Below, in pieces: positions 26,598 through 36,688 of a DNA stretch of 64,000 bases. Under the pieces are notes generated by a model, which had not been told where the DNA came from, searched no databases, and worked only from the letters and a program-made list of their open reading frames with translations. The number at the start of each line of letters is the position of its first letter. Within the stretch, counting starts at the first letter, position 1. Source of the stretch: Geitlerinema sp. S16 (GTDB lineage: Bacteria > Cyanobacteriota > Cyanobacteriia > Cyanobacteriales > Geitlerinemataceae); contig JAABST010000019.1 of the NCBI GenBank assembly GCA_011390275.1, positions 18,191-82,190 on the forward strand, read 5' to 3'. Both the position numbers and the translations under genes were made by a program.

Positions 26598-26735
26598 ACG
26601 AAATCCGGCTGTGTATAGACTTAGATCGTCGCTCTGAGCGAACACCGCACTATTTGCTTCGCGAAGGCTACGCCAACGACTTCGCTCAGTGCTCATAGGC
26701 ATTCTTTATTTTTCTAATACAGAACCGGATTTCGT
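26598..26735. repeat. Inverted-repeat element A with shared core
   Basis: The ends ACGAAATCCGG (26598) and CCGGATTTCGT (26725-26735) form an imperfect terminal inverted repeat of about 20 bases (17 match). The interior 26644-26694 is a 51-base core that recurs at 40434-40484 with three mismatches. There is no coding frame. It lies in the 347-base gap between the SPFH gene and the gene at 26934, which otherwise holds only the terminator at 26821. Confidence 0.7.
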
Positions 26736-26820
26736 CTGAGATCAGCACTTGGGTATCTCATTTCTGCTGATTTCAGCATAGCCATCCATCGTCAACCAGA
26801 TTAAAATCCTCAACCGCATT

Positions 26821-26861
26821 AAAAAAGCGAGGGTCTCGTATTTAGAGATCCTCGCTTTTTT
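26821..26861. terminator. Bidirectional rho-independent terminator
   Basis: A hairpin with the outer stem AAAAAAGCGAGG/CCTCGCTTTTTT and an inner ATCTC-type stem carries A and T tracts on both sides. It sits between the SPFH gene on the plus strand and a minus-strand gene ending at 26934, so it can end both transcripts. Confidence 0.85.
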
Positions 26862-26933
26862 GATTTGAGAGTACATTCTCGATGCGGTGATTAGCCGCAG
26901 ATCATGACGTGCCGATCGCCCAGTTGAAATGTG

Positions 26934-27317
26934 TCAAGCGACGGCCACGCTTTGTGGCAAACGACGGCAACCTTTCAGACCTACGGATGGATCATTACGA
27001 TACGTGCCTTCGGGAACCCAAACGCTCACGCTGCGATCGCCCCCAACCCAGTACAGATAGTCCACCGAGGCATCGTATTCCAGACCCACACGCAGGTTAG
27101 AAAAATCATCTTCACAAATTTCAAACCCGAAGCGGACAACAAGCTGGGCTAGCAAACATTCTGGGGTGTGGGAATGTTCGCCGACTGTATCGCGCTCATC
27201 CCAAAAGTTATTCAACAGGCGGGTGAGTTTGGGCAGAACCTTTTCGGGTAAACCGTTACGGCTCGCGAACAATAGCGCTGGATTACCATCAACGATGAAA
27301 TGACACGTTACACTCAT
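26934..27317 (-). CDS. Hypothetical protein
   Basis: The 127-residue protein (MSVTCHFIVDGNPALLFASR) is acidic in the middle and has one notable stretch, LYWVGGDRSVSVWVPEGTY. I see no signal peptide, membrane span or known domain. The start ATG is preceded by an A-rich leader and the gene ends near a strong terminator, so it is probably expressed. I cannot assign a function. Confidence 0.5.
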   Translation of the reverse strand: MSVTCHFIVDGNPALLFASRNGLPEKVLPKLTRLLNNFWDERDTVGEHSHTPECLLAQLVVRFGFEICEDDFSNLRVGLEYDASVDYLYWVGGDRSVSVWVPEGTYRNDPSVGLKGCRRLPQSVAVA

Positions 27318-27477
27318 GTTTTTTTTGATTAAGATCGTTACGAAACAGAAATATGCAGCAGACTATGTCAGGAAATTACATAACCTAATTAATACATTTT
27401 AAGAACTATTTTGATTACATTAAGCTTGATTTCAACTCACTTCTATTTTTATCGTTCACCAGTTTAGATGCAGTGTC

Positions 27478-28209
27478 CTAGGCTAGTCCGAGTTCGTCGA
27501 ATTTACGGCGTACGGTTTGGATGTCTTGCCACATCAACCATTTGGGTTTTCCGGCTTCTCGTGATGGGTTCCGCAGAAGATAGGCGGGGTGGAAAATTGG
27601 CATACAGAGATAGCCTTCCCAGTCGAACCACTGGCCGCGAATTTTGGTGATGCCTCGTTTTTCGGCGATCGTGGCTTTGACGGCGGTTGCGCCGGTGAGG
27701 AGAACAATCTTGGGGCTGATCAGGCGAAGCTGTTCGAGAAAGTAAGGCTTACAGGCGTTGATTTCGGCGGGGGTGGGGTTGCGGTTTCCCGGTGGGCGAC
27801 ATTTGGCGACGTTGCAAATGTAGATCTCGCGATCGGTGCTTAGGTTCACGGATTCGAGAATTTTTTCGAGAAGTTCGCCCGATCGGCCAACAAACGGTAA
27901 GCCCTGCTCGTCCTCGTTTTGGCCGGGTGCTTCGCCGATGATGACGATCGGCGCGTTGGGGTTGCCTCGACCGATGACGGCATTGGTGCGTCCTTCGCTG
28001 AGGCCGCAGCGCTGACAGTGTTCGCAATGCTGGGTCATCGCTTCGATGCTGTCGTAGGTTCCCGGCGCGATCGGCACGCTGGCACTGAGGGGGATCGCGT
28101 CGAAGTTCACCGGATCAGCGGCGGTTTGACCGGTGTTCTCGGTGCTGCGATCGCCGGAGGAGGAGGATACGCTAGCGCCAAAAAGATCGAGTTGAGAGTC
28201 TGAAGCCAT
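27478..28209 (-). CDS. Family 4 uracil-DNA glycosylase (4Fe-4S)
   Basis: This 243-residue protein removes uracil from DNA as the first step of base excision repair. Motif 1 is [20 protein letters not shown], motif 2 is [12 protein letters not shown] near the C-terminus, and the cysteines of the iron-sulphur cluster are in [11 protein letters not shown] and [13 protein letters not shown]. The catalytic domain starts near residue 50, after a variable N-terminus. The first ~45 residues are low in complexity and an internal start is possible. Family length is usually 200-240. Confidence 0.9.
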   Translation of the reverse strand: MASDSQLDLFGASVSSSSGDRSTENTGQTAADPVNFDAIPLSASVPIAPGTYDSIEAMTQHCEHCQRCGLSEGRTNAVIGRGNPNAPIVIIGEAPGQNEDEQGLPFVGRSGELLEKILESVNLSTDREIYICNVAKCRPPGNRNPTPAEINACKPYFLEQLRLISPKIVLLTGATAVKATIAEKRGITKIRGQWFDWEGYLCMPIFHPAYLLRNPSREAGKPKWLMWQDIQTVRRKFDELGLA

Positions 28210-28341
28210 AGTCTGAAGGCAGGGAAGACGAGGCCGAGGGGTGCAAGATCACGGGGGACAGGCTGATCGTCAGGGCAAAAGCAAGGATAGCTCTTTACAC
28301 TTAGCATGAATGCGGCATTTGTTGGGAATTACGAGGATGTC

Positions 28342-28388
28342 CGAAGCTATAAATCCGAAGCTATAAATCCAAAGCTATAAATCCAAAA
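28342..28388. repeat. Short tandem repeat, unit GAAGCTATAAATCC
   Basis: The 14-base unit GAAGCTATAAATCC occurs a little over three times in direct order with one G/A change per copy. It lies between the 5' end of the glycosylase gene and the 3' end of the CPBP gene and has no coding frame. Confidence 0.75.
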
Positions 28389-28400
28389 CCTCGTGGCACG

Positions 28401-29240
28401 TTAAGCTGCGCCCCGCTGACTCCGTGCCTGTCGTGCCAACACCACACCGACACCGGTCAACATCACCAACCCGATCGCGCCTGCCAAGGGATTGCCACCG
28501 ATCCCCGTGAGCCATTCCGGCGCTGTGCCGGTATATTGCACCAGTTGGCCGACCGTCACCCCGTAATACGCCCACACCAGTCCGCCATGCAGCCCGATCG
28601 AACCGCCCAGCCGATCGCGTCCGATTCGCTTCGTCCAGCCCAGAAGCAACCCCAGCAAAAATAAGCCGAAGAACTGCGGCCAGGTCGCGAGGATGAGATC
28701 GAGGGGGCGAATGTAGTGCAACGCGGCAAAAACGATCGCGCTGAGGGGAAGGGCGATCGCGTCGCGATAGTCGCGGTGGAGTTCATCCCAGATCCAGCCC
28801 CGAAAGACGAGTTCTTCAGCGCTGGCTACGGCGATCGCGATCGCTCCACCCTCGATTACGATCAGCCCCAAATTTGACGGCAAGGCTGACCACGTCACCC
28901 AACCGCCCAGGGTTTCGATGCTGAAGATAAAGGCGACAAGTATCCAACCGAGCGCCAGATTGCGAACGAGTTCGATCGCATTGGCTCGATTCCAAACCAA
29001 ACCGTAACGCTGGAGCGATCGCGGCTCGCCATGCACCCAGCGCCCCCACAGCCGCACGATCGCGACAAACTCGGCATACAGCACCAGCATCGACAAAATC
29101 GACACCCAATCCGGATCGCTGACGTAGGCGTAAATCGGGATGGCAAATGGGAGCCAGACCACAATCAGGATTAGCATCAGCGCGAGAATGCGCCCAAAAG
29201 CGGGCAAACGGGCAAGGCGCGAAAGCGAAGAGTGGCGCAT
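28401..29240 (-). CDS. CPBP-family intramembrane metalloprotease
   Basis: The 279-residue protein begins at ATG 29240 (MRHSSLSRLARLPAFGRILA). Multiple hydrophobic spans make it an integral membrane protein. The CPBP/Abi signature motifs are EELVFRGWIWDEL (glutamates and Arg) and FAALHYIRP (His). This family, related to the CAAX prenyl protease Rce1, cuts substrates inside the membrane; bacterial members serve in peptide maturation or stress responses. The substrate here is unknown. A TTG at 29282 would add 14 residues that do not look conserved. Confidence 0.85.
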   Translation of the reverse strand: MRHSSLSRLARLPAFGRILALMLILIVVWLPFAIPIYAYVSDPDWVSILSMLVLYAEFVAIVRLWGRWVHGEPRSLQRYGLVWNRANAIELVRNLALGWILVAFIFSIETLGGWVTWSALPSNLGLIVIEGGAIAIAVASAEELVFRGWIWDELHRDYRDAIALPLSAIVFAALHYIRPLDLILATWPQFFGLFLLGLLLGWTKRIGRDRLGGSIGLHGGLVWAYYGVTVGQLVQYTGTAPEWLTGIGGNPLAGAIGLVMLTGVGVVLARQARSQRGAA

Positions 29241-29306
29241 TGATTTTGGGTGGAGTCGCACAACGGTCGGGGTGGACGGCAAGCTAGACGCTTGCGTTAC
29301 GTGGGT

Positions 29307-30773
29307 TTATGTGGGCTGCAATTCATCTCGCGCGTCGGAGGGTTCACCGACGAGGGCTTGAAAAGTGGGATTTGATCGTAGGCTCGCTAAGGTCGGTTCA
29401 TTCACCGCGAGAGTGATATACGCTGCGTCAGCCTCGATCGCCTGAGCCAGCCAGATTAGCGCCGATCGGGGTTCACTGCTCGCAGCATAGCAGCAGGCTT
29501 TTTTAAACCAAAGGTTCGGCTGCTCGGCGATTTCGAGAGATTGGTCGTAATCTTCGATCGCTTCGATGTAGCGCTGACGGTTATAGCTCAGATCGCCGCG
29601 AGCCGACCAGAGATCGGCAAGGTCGGGATCAAGTAACAGGGCATGGGACAACGCTTCGTAGGCGTCATTGGCACGACCGAGTTTTTCGAGCGCGATGGCT
29701 CGATCGCGCCATGCGCCAAGATGATTCGATGACAGGCCGATGGCCTTATCAAAACATTGCAGCGCTGGCTCGTAGCGCTTGAGTTCGAGGGTGGCGCGAC
29801 CGCGATCGTGCCATGCCTGCACGGAGTTCGGATCAAGCTTGACGGATTGGCTATAGGCGGCGAGGGCTTCCTTGTGCCGCCCGAGCTGCATCAGCGCAAA
29901 ACCGCGATTGTTCCAGGCGTCGAGGTCACCGGGCTTAAGGCTGGTGGCTTTCTCAAACGAAAAAGCGGCGGCGCTATAGTCACCAAGTTTGATCAGGCTA
30001 CTGCCGCGATTGTTCCAGGCTTCGGGGTAGTCGTCCTTGAGATCGAGGGCGCGATCGTAGGAGGCGATCGAGGCTTCGTACTGGTCGAGGTTAAACAACG
30101 CGCTGCCGCGATTGCTCCAGGCTTGGTAATAGTCGGGTTTGAGGGCGAGGGCGCGATCGTAGGCATCGACGGCGTCAGTGTAATCGCCGGATAAAAACAG
30201 GGCATTGCCGCGCCGACAGTAATCTTCGGGCGAAATCACGCCCGCCGCGTCGGCGCTGGGGATCGCCGTGCGACCATTGGCATCGGCGGAAATGGTCGCT
30301 AAATGTTCGAGATTCACATCGCCTTCAATTTCTGGCAGTGAGGGCGCATCGATCGCCGTATCGAGCCGATCTCGCACGCCTTCGATCACCGATTGGGCAT
30401 CGTCCATCAAGCCCTGAAGCTGCACGATCGTGTCAGCTTTGAGCTGGGTCATCTCGTCGATGTAGGCGTTAGCACGGGTTTCAAGCTTGTTGAGCAGGAG
30501 CCAGACGCCGATCGTCGCCAAAGCGGGGATCACGGACATGGCGATCAGAAAGGCGAAGAGGGTGGTGCGGCTGGGGGGGTCTCGCTCTTCGGTGGCGGGG
30601 CGATCGCGTGTGCGGCGATCGCGCGTGTCCGCATCCTGGGCGAGGATTAAATTATGCGGGTTCGCCGTTGCCGAGTCCGATCGGCGGGCTTCTGGAATGA
30701 TCGGCGAAGCCAGACGATCAGCGGCGATCGCGGGACTGGCGATCGCCAAAAGTAGCGACGCCCCCAAGATCAT
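29307..30773 (-). CDS. TPR-repeat protein, exported or membrane-anchored
   Basis: The start at ATG 30773 (MILGASLLLAIASPAIAADR) gives 488 residues and a good signal peptide; the frame is open to 30947 and an earlier start cannot be excluded. A second hydrophobic span (FAFLIAMSVIPALATIGVWL) follows about 70 residues later, then a coiled coil. From about residue 180 at least eight tetratricopeptide repeats follow (for example GNALFLSGDYTDAVDAYDRA and GSALFNLDQYEASIASYDRA). TPR proteins are scaffolds for complexes; the partner here is unknown. Confidence 0.85.
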   Translation of the reverse strand: MILGASLLLAIASPAIAADRLASPIIPEARRSDSATANPHNLILAQDADTRDRRTRDRPATEERDPPSRTTLFAFLIAMSVIPALATIGVWLLLNKLETRANAYIDEMTQLKADTIVQLQGLMDDAQSVIEGVRDRLDTAIDAPSLPEIEGDVNLEHLATISADANGRTAIPSADAAGVISPEDYCRRGNALFLSGDYTDAVDAYDRALALKPDYYQAWSNRGSALFNLDQYEASIASYDRALDLKDDYPEAWNNRGSSLIKLGDYSAAAFSFEKATSLKPGDLDAWNNRGFALMQLGRHKEALAAYSQSVKLDPNSVQAWHDRGRATLELKRYEPALQCFDKAIGLSSNHLGAWRDRAIALEKLGRANDAYEALSHALLLDPDLADLWSARGDLSYNRQRYIEAIEDYDQSLEIAEQPNLWFKKACCYAASSEPRSALIWLAQAIEADAAYITLAVNEPTLASLRSNPTFQALVGEPSDARDELQPT

Positions 30774-31146
30774 ACGGGCGATCGCCTGCGATCGACATCC
30801 TGTCGAGGCCCTGATAGATACCTCTATCGCTAGCTGTGATGGTAACGATCGCTGAACCCACGATCGATAGACGACGGGCTGCGACACTCGCTGAATTAAC
30901 AAACGCTGCACGCTCCAAGCATGACGTAGACAAAAAAGCAGGGACACGCTCGATCGATCACCTCCACCCGAATATAGACCCAGTAAATTGTAAGGAAATA
31001 CGCTCGATCGCGTCGGGATTGGTTGTCTAAATCGCTACCATACCCCATAGGCGTCTTCCCCTAGACTCTACACCGATCCTCAGAGCGCTAGGCGATTACG
31101 ATTGCGACTGCGATCGAATTTAACCTCTTCTCACCCACACTGAATC

Positions 31147-33909
31147 ATGGTCAGCAACGCAACTTCTGCCTCCTACGATCCGGCCTACAGCATCCTGCGA
31201 GCGGAGTCTGAACCCCTCCGCGCGATTTTCTCGCCGCGATCGATGGCGATTATCGGCGCGAGCGAAACACCCGGTAGCGTCGGTCAAACGCTATTACGCA
31301 ACGCGATTTCCAGCCCCTTTGGCGGCACGGTGTATCCGGTGAACCCGAAACGCGAAAGTGTCCTCGGTATCGAAGCCTATCCCAGCATCGGCGCGATCGG
31401 TAAACCCGTGGATTTAGCGCTGATCGCCACTCCAGCGCAGACAGTTCCCAGCGTGATTCGCGAATGCGCGGCGGCGGGCGTCAAGGGCGCGATCGTGATT
31501 TCGGCGGGGTTTAAGGAGGTCGGCGCGGCGGGGGTTGCCCTCGAACAGGAGGTGCTGGCCGAAGCGCGGAAAGGCCATATGCGGCTAATTGGGCCGAACT
31601 GTTTGGGCGTGATGAATCCCCATTTGGGCTTAAATGCCACCTTTGCCAGCACGATCGCCACTCCCGGCAATGTGGGCTTTATCAGCCAAAGCGGGGCGCT
31701 CTGTACCTCGATTTTGGACTGGAGTTTTCGCGAAAATGTTGGCTTCAGCGCCTTTGTGTCGATCGGCTCGATGCTCGATGTGAACTGGGGCGATTTGATC
31801 TACTATCTCGGCGATGATCCCAACACCCACAGCATCGTTATCTACATGGAATCGATCGGCGATGCCCGATCGTTCCTCTCGGCGGCTCGTGAAGTCGCCC
31901 TGACCAAGCCGATCGTCGTGATCAAAGCCGGACGCACGGAAGCCGCCGCCAAAGCCGCCACCTCCCACACCGGCGCATTAACCGGCAGTGATGACGTGCT
32001 CGATGCCGCCTTTGAACGCTGCGGCGTGCTGCGGGTCAACACGATCGACGACCTATTTAACATGGCGGAAATTCTCGCCAAACAGCCCCGCCCCAAGGGT
32101 CGCAAACTGACGATTTTGACCAATGCCGGTGGCCCCGGCGTCTTGGCGACCGATGCCCTCACCCGCGACGGCGGCGAATTGGCTCCCCTCAGTGACGAGG
32201 TGTTAAACGAGCTCAACGCCTGCCTACCGCCCCACTGGAGCCACGGCAACCCGATCGACATTCTGGGCGATGCCGATCCGAAACGGTATGCCGCCTCGGT
32301 GGCCGCAGCGGCGAACAATCCCGATAGCGACGGCCTGCTGGTGGTGTTAACGCCCCAGTCAATGACCGATCCCACGGCGATCGCCCACGAACTCACCCGC
32401 TACGCCGACTCCAAAAAACCCTTGCTCGCGAGCTGGATGGGTGGCGAAGTGGTAGCCGAGGGGGAAGCGATCCTGAATCAGGCCAATATTTTTACCTTTC
32501 CCTATCCCGACACCGCCACCCACGTGTTTAACCTGATGTGGCGCTACTCCGAAAGCCTTGCGGGGCTATACGAAACGCCGCGCATGTTGCCCGAGGGTCA
32601 GGTCAAACGGGAGCTGGTCACCCAAACGATCGCGGCGATTCGCAACTCCGGACGGACGCTGTTAACCGAATTCGAGGCCAAGCTGGTGTTAGCGGCCTAT
32701 GATATCCCGACGGTCGAAACCCGCACCGCCGCGAGCGAAGACGAAGCCGTCGCCGCTGCGGACGACATCGGCTACCCGATCGCCATCAAGATCGACTCGG
32801 AAGTCATCACCCACAAAACCGATGTCGGTGGCGTCAAGCTGGATCTGCCGGACGGGGAGGCGGTGCGTCAGGCGTACCGAGCGATCGCCACCTCAGTACG
32901 GGAAAAATTCGGCGAAGAAAATTTCGCCAAAAATTTCGAGGGCGTCACGGTACAACCGATGCTCGATCTTTCCGATGGCTACGAACTGATCGTTGGCAGC
33001 AGCATTGATTCGCAATTTGGCCCCGTGTTGCTGTTTGGCACGGGCGGCCAACTGGTGGAAGTATTTGAAGACCGAGCGATCGCCCTGCCGCCGCTGAACA
33101 CCACCTTGGCGCAACGGACGATCGAAAAAACGCGCATTTACAAAGCGCTGCAAGGCGTGCGGGGACGTGCGGCGATCGACCTCGAAGGCTTACAGCAAAT
33201 TTTGGTGCGCTTTAGCCAGCTCACCCTGGAACATCACGCCATCAAGGAAATCGACATCAACCCGCTGCTCGTGAAACCCGCCAATAGCGGCGGACAGACG
33301 ATCATCGCCCTCGATGCCCGCATCGTCTTGCACGAGCCTGACATGCCGCACAGCGCCCTACCGAAGCCCGCGATTCGTCCCTACCCGATGAAGTACGTCT
33401 CTCCTTGGACAACCAAAACAGGACAAGTGGTCACCATCCGCCCGATCGCGCCGGAAGATGAACCGCTGATCGCCGATTTTCATAAAACCCTGTCGGAAGA
33501 AAGCGTCTATCAGCGCTTTTTCCACATGATGAAACTGAGTCAGCGGGTGCTGCACTCGCGTCTGACGCGGATTTGCTTTATTGATTACGATCGCGAAATG
33601 GCGCTTGTCGCCGAAGGTCACGACCCGGAAACCGGCGAGCGCGAAATTTGGGGGGTTGCACGCTTAACGAAGCTGCACGGCATCGACGCTGCCGAATTCG
33701 GTCTACTGATTAGCGATAATGCTCAAGGTCAAGGCTTGGGGGGTGAGCTGCTATCGCGGATTGTGCAAGTGGGTCGTGATGAGGGGCTGGAGGTGATCGA
33801 GGCGGATATTTTGGCGCAAAATCGAGCGATGCAGCATGTGGCGGAAAAAGTCGGGTTTACGATCGAGCGATCGTCTGCCGATACCGTCAAAGCGCAGCTT
33901 GTTCTGTAA
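31147..33909 (+). CDS. ADP-forming acyl-CoA synthetase fused to GNAT acetyltransferase
   Basis: The 920-residue protein has four parts: a CoA-binding Rossmann domain ([20 protein letters not shown]), a succinyl-CoA-ligase-like domain with the phosphohistidine region ([13 protein letters not shown]), an ATP-grasp domain (about 500-720; [20 protein letters not shown]) and a C-terminal GNAT domain with the acetyl-CoA loop [15 protein letters not shown]. This is the layout of Pat/PatZ-type protein lysine acetyltransferases, in which the synthetase half is often inactive and regulatory. Here the histidine loop looks intact, so ATP-dependent acyl-CoA synthesis is also possible. Confidence 0.92.
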   Translation: MVSNATSASYDPAYSILRAESEPLRAIFSPRSMAIIGASETPGSVGQTLLRNAISSPFGGTVYPVNPKRESVLGIEAYPSIGAIGKPVDLALIATPAQTVPSVIRECAAAGVKGAIVISAGFKEVGAAGVALEQEVLAEARKGHMRLIGPNCLGVMNPHLGLNATFASTIATPGNVGFISQSGALCTSILDWSFRENVGFSAFVSIGSMLDVNWGDLIYYLGDDPNTHSIVIYMESIGDARSFLSAAREVALTKPIVVIKAGRTEAAAKAATSHTGALTGSDDVLDAAFERCGVLRVNTIDDLFNMAEILAKQPRPKGRKLTILTNAGGPGVLATDALTRDGGELAPLSDEVLNELNACLPPHWSHGNPIDILGDADPKRYAASVAAAANNPDSDGLLVVLTPQSMTDPTAIAHELTRYADSKKPLLASWMGGEVVAEGEAILNQANIFTFPYPDTATHVFNLMWRYSESLAGLYETPRMLPEGQVKRELVTQTIAAIRNSGRTLLTEFEAKLVLAAYDIPTVETRTAASEDEAVAAADDIGYPIAIKIDSEVITHKTDVGGVKLDLPDGEAVRQAYRAIATSVREKFGEENFAKNFEGVTVQPMLDLSDGYELIVGSSIDSQFGPVLLFGTGGQLVEVFEDRAIALPPLNTTLAQRTIEKTRIYKALQGVRGRAAIDLEGLQQILVRFSQLTLEHHAIKEIDINPLLVKPANSGGQTIIALDARIVLHEPDMPHSALPKPAIRPYPMKYVSPWTTKTGQVVTIRPIAPEDEPLIADFHKTLSEESVYQRFFHMMKLSQRVLHSRLTRICFIDYDREMALVAEGHDPETGEREIWGVARLTKLHGIDAAEFGLLISDNAQGQGLGGELLSRIVQVGRDEGLEVIEADILAQNRAMQHVAEKVGFTIERSSADTVKAQLVL

Positions 33910-33917
33910 CTTGAGTG

Positions 33918-33959
33918 GCGCGGGCATCTTACCCACCGAAGCAGACGAGATGCCTGCGC
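33918..33959. repeat. Dispersed hairpin repeat
   Basis: A 12-bp stem with one mismatch (GCGCGGGCATCT with AGATGCCTGCGC) encloses an 18-base loop just after the synthetase stop codon. The GCGGGCATCT/AGATGCC motif is a dispersed repeat I know from cyanobacterial genomes. It could act as a terminator but lacks a T tract. Confidence 0.55.
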
Positions 33960-34075
33960 TACGAAATTCGATCAATTTGTTTGATCATGTTGTTTGATCA
34001 TGGATGACCTTGGATAGACCTTGGATATTTTTTCTGTGAACGATCGCACAACGTGCCGCAGTTCAATCACGGCAT

Positions 34076-34690
34076 TCAGCGCGTTTGCCACCAAGCTTTA
34101 ACCGTCGCGATCGCCTCACGCAAGCTATATTCCGTCATCGATCGATAGCGATACACTCCCCAATCTCGCACCCCAACCCCGATCGCATCCACGCCCAACC
34201 GACGGCAAATATAGACCGCTCGCGGCAAATGATACTCCTGCGTCACCAGAATGGCGCGATCAATGCCAAACTCGCGCCGCGCCCGATCGCAGGTCGCGTA
34301 CGTATTCAGCCCAAAGCGATCCACCGCGATCGCCGTTTCCGGCACGCCGCGATCGATCGCAAACTGTCGCATCGCCCCCACCTCGTTGTACTCCGGCACA
34401 CGATTATCACCGGACATCAACAGCCGATCCACCTTGCCCAACTGATACAGCGCAATCCCTGCCCGCACCCGATCGGCCAACATCGGCGTCGGCGTACCAT
34501 CCGCCCAAAGCCCCGCCCCAAAAATGATCGCCACCGGATACACCGTCGCGTCTTCCGGCGCATTCACGCGATACAACCGCGTCACATGACGCACATAGAC
34601 CCCACAGCCCAAAACAACGATCGTCGCGATCAGGACACTCCATCCCAGCCACCCGGCCAGCGACATTAACGGCGTTAGGATTCGGTTCAT
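34076..34690 (-). CDS. DUF218 (SanA/YdcF-like) membrane-anchored protein
   Basis: Starting at ATG 34690 (MNRILTPLMSLAGWLGWS) the protein has 204 residues with one N-terminal span. The DUF218 domain follows: YPVAIIFGAGLWADGTPTPM, DRLLMSGDN, NTYATCDRARREFG, AILVTQEYHLPRAVYICRRL. SanA-type proteins affect the envelope barrier in enterobacteria and YdcF binds S-adenosylmethionine; the activity of this copy is unknown. The upstream open frame to 34729 has no ATG. Confidence 0.85.
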   Translation of the reverse strand: MNRILTPLMSLAGWLGWSVLIATIVVLGCGVYVRHVTRLYRVNAPEDATVYPVAIIFGAGLWADGTPTPMLADRVRAGIALYQLGKVDRLLMSGDNRVPEYNEVGAMRQFAIDRGVPETAIAVDRFGLNTYATCDRARREFGIDRAILVTQEYHLPRAVYICRRLGVDAIGVGVRDWGVYRYRSMTEYSLREAIATVKAWWQTR

Positions 34691-34778
34691 CAGGTTCGGC
34701 TCATCTGGTTCGTAGCGAAAAAACAACACGTCTCGCTAGGATACCGATCGCCTTAGCCGATCGGCAAATGCGATCGGT

Positions 34779-34896
34779 CTATAGTCAGTTCAATTATTTT
34801 CAGAACACCCTGAGAGCGTTGAGCGGAGTCGAAACGCGGTTTGCGAGCAAGCAGAACAGAGTCAATATGTCTCGTTTTTTATTGAACTGACTATAG
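34779..34896. repeat. Inverted-repeat element B, perfect 16-bp ends
   Basis: CTATAGTCAGTTCAAT at 34779-34794 is repeated in perfect inverse at 34881-34896, making a 118-base MITE-like element without a coding frame. The interior begins GAGCGTTGAGCGGAGTCG, a variant of the core of the elements at 26598 and 40387. The remainder of the gap 34691-35068 is AT-rich and shows nothing else. Confidence 0.75.
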
Positions 34897-35068
34897 TCTT
34901 GCCGTCACACCCAATTCATCAATCGAATCAATCACGAATAAAAAAAATAACGTGCCGCAAACCATACACCGCACAGAGCCAAAGTGTAGGAATCGCAGCA
35001 CGCCAAGCCATAGAACCAATATCAAACAAACTCGCAGATTGAGGCTTGAGATCTTGAAGTTTGACCGA

Positions 35069-35977
35069 TCAAGTAATCGGGCGAGATGCAACGCACATCA
35101 ACGACAGCGCCGCTTCCCGCGAATCTGGATCGACCCCCGAAAGCCACTGCGCTACGCGATATTTACGCGACGATCGGCCAATTTTCCCCTCAAAAATAGC
35201 CGCCCCCGTATCGTGATTGTGCGGATAAACACTCGTTTGAAAACCCAGCGGATCGAGAATGCGGTGGTAAAACTCCACCGTCATACCATCACCCGGCACA
35301 TGATGCGCTTCACTCGCCAGCGCACACTCTTGCTCAGAACTCGACCCATGCCCCCCGCGTCCCATCATGCGGTACATCGGTAGTCGAGCCTCCCACAAAA
35401 AGCGTGCAAGCCCTTTGAAATGCCACGCCGTTTTTTGTAGGTCATGATCACAGACCAGCACCCCGCCGGGTTTCACCAGTCGCGCCGCCTCCGTCAGCGC
35501 CGCCTCCATATCGTCACAATGATGCAAGCTCGCATTGATCACGACAATATCCGCAATCTCAGATTTCAACGGCAGATTTTGAGCATCTGCAAGCAGAGGT
35601 AGATATCCGATTTCCTGAGCCATCTTCAGACCCCCAAGACTGACATCCACACCAATCAGCAACTTCGGATTGCCCCCCACCGCAGCAAACACATTTCCCG
35701 GCCCACAACCGATATCGACCACAACCCGATCGTCCCATGACCCCGTAGCCACACGCCAGCGTTCAATAAACGCGGAATCACGATGGCACGCATCAAAGTA
35801 CGACCGCGCCCACTGTGGATGCCCAAAATATTGAGCATTGGCCGCTAACGCTAGGGTCAAATGTTTTGGCGAGATGGTCGCCATCGGGATGCCATCGATA
35901 ACATCTAGCAAGGCGGATTCTTTGACGTAACCATCCAAGGCAACAGAAGAGAGGGAGAGTTTATCGTTCAGCAGCAT
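35069..35977 (-). CDS. SAM-dependent methyltransferase, class I
   Basis: The start at ATG 35977 gives 302 residues. The SAM-binding motif VVDIGCGPGNVF (about residue 90) is followed by LLIGVDVSLGGLKMA, INASLHHCDDMEAAL and KPGGVLVCDHD, the standard Rossmann methyltransferase series. The N-terminal ~80 residues and the C-terminal ~110 (YRMMGRGGHGSSSEQECALA) are not assigned, so the substrate is unknown; small molecules or lipids are more likely than nucleic acid from the motif pattern. The gene lies 250 bases downstream of a small AT-rich frame on the same strand. Confidence 0.8.
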   Translation of the reverse strand: MLLNDKLSLSSVALDGYVKESALLDVIDGIPMATISPKHLTLALAANAQYFGHPQWARSYFDACHRDSAFIERWRVATGSWDDRVVVDIGCGPGNVFAAVGGNPKLLIGVDVSLGGLKMAQEIGYLPLLADAQNLPLKSEIADIVVINASLHHCDDMEAALTEAARLVKPGGVLVCDHDLQKTAWHFKGLARFLWEARLPMYRMMGRGGHGSSSEQECALASEAHHVPGDGMTVEFYHRILDPLGFQTSVYPHNHDTGAAIFEGKIGRSSRKYRVAQWLSGVDPDSREAALSLMCVASRPIT

Positions 35978-36228
35978 TTTATTCACCAATCAAAATTAGG
36001 AGTTACAAGCGTGGCTCTGAGCCTTCGATCAATCCGCGATCTCTCTGTGCTACAAGGTTTTTACGGGAACGCATTGTTCAGCCAGAAGACCATGCCTTGC
36101 TGGTTATATCCGTAGAAAAACGCATAAATCCAAAGAATTCACAAAAAAGTCAGTACTTACACTGTATGCACATTTTTCCTGAGTGCAAGCCCATAGTAAA
36201 AACTTCACATGAGCTTTAAAAAGATTAT

Positions 36229-36435
36229 TTATTCGGTCATGGCGAAGAATTTTAATGTCAAAAGCTTATTTTTTTTAAACATATTTATCTTACTCTTTAG
36301 AGTTTGTTTGGTAATTTTTTCGGACTTTACTTCGGCGTGAATCGGTATGATTTCATTGAGTTTAATTTTTTTACGCATGTCCCAAGGGAAATCCAAATCT
36401 CCTGAAAGTCTACTGATGTGGGAAGCCTGCATCAT
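36229..36435 (-). CDS. Small hypothetical lysine-rich peptide
   Basis: The 68-residue frame (MMQASHISRLSGDLDFPWDM) has an AAAGG ribosome site seven bases before tandem ATG codons, and a lysine-rich C-terminal half (KINMFKKNKLLTLKFF). It lies in an unusually AT-rich segment (35990-36600) bounded upstream by the ycf51 terminator. I recognise no family. Proximity to the methyltransferase could suggest a modified-peptide precursor, but no leader motif is visible, and chance coding remains possible. Confidence 0.4.
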   Translation of the reverse strand: MMQASHISRLSGDLDFPWDMRKKIKLNEIIPIHAEVKSEKITKQTLKSKINMFKKNKLLTLKFFAMTE

Positions 36436-36510
36436 AAGCTTGCCTTTCTATCGTGATTAAATTATTTTTTATCTACAAACAAAAAAACGTAATTTCGCGA
36501 TGTATATACT

Positions 36511-36557
36511 AAAAAAAAAGACCTTTTTGTAGAACCACAAAAAAGTCTTTTTTTTGG
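36511..36557 (-). terminator. Long-stem terminator of ycf51
   Basis: A stem of about 19 bp with one mismatch (AAAAAAAAGACCTTTTTGT with ACAAAAAAGTCTTTTTTTT) and a 6-base loop lies 130 bases past the ycf51 stop on the minus strand, where it ends in a T tract. The rest of the gap 36436-36688 shows nothing else. Confidence 0.8.
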
Positions 36558-36688
36558 ATTTTGCTTTTCACTTGCCTTGTAAGTGAATTTACTGACGAGG
36601 TAGGCAAAAGAGACGATCGAGTATTCGTTATCGCTTCTGGGCGTGCCGCAGAGGGCTTCTCACCCCTCCTGCGTCAGTCCTGCCAGAT

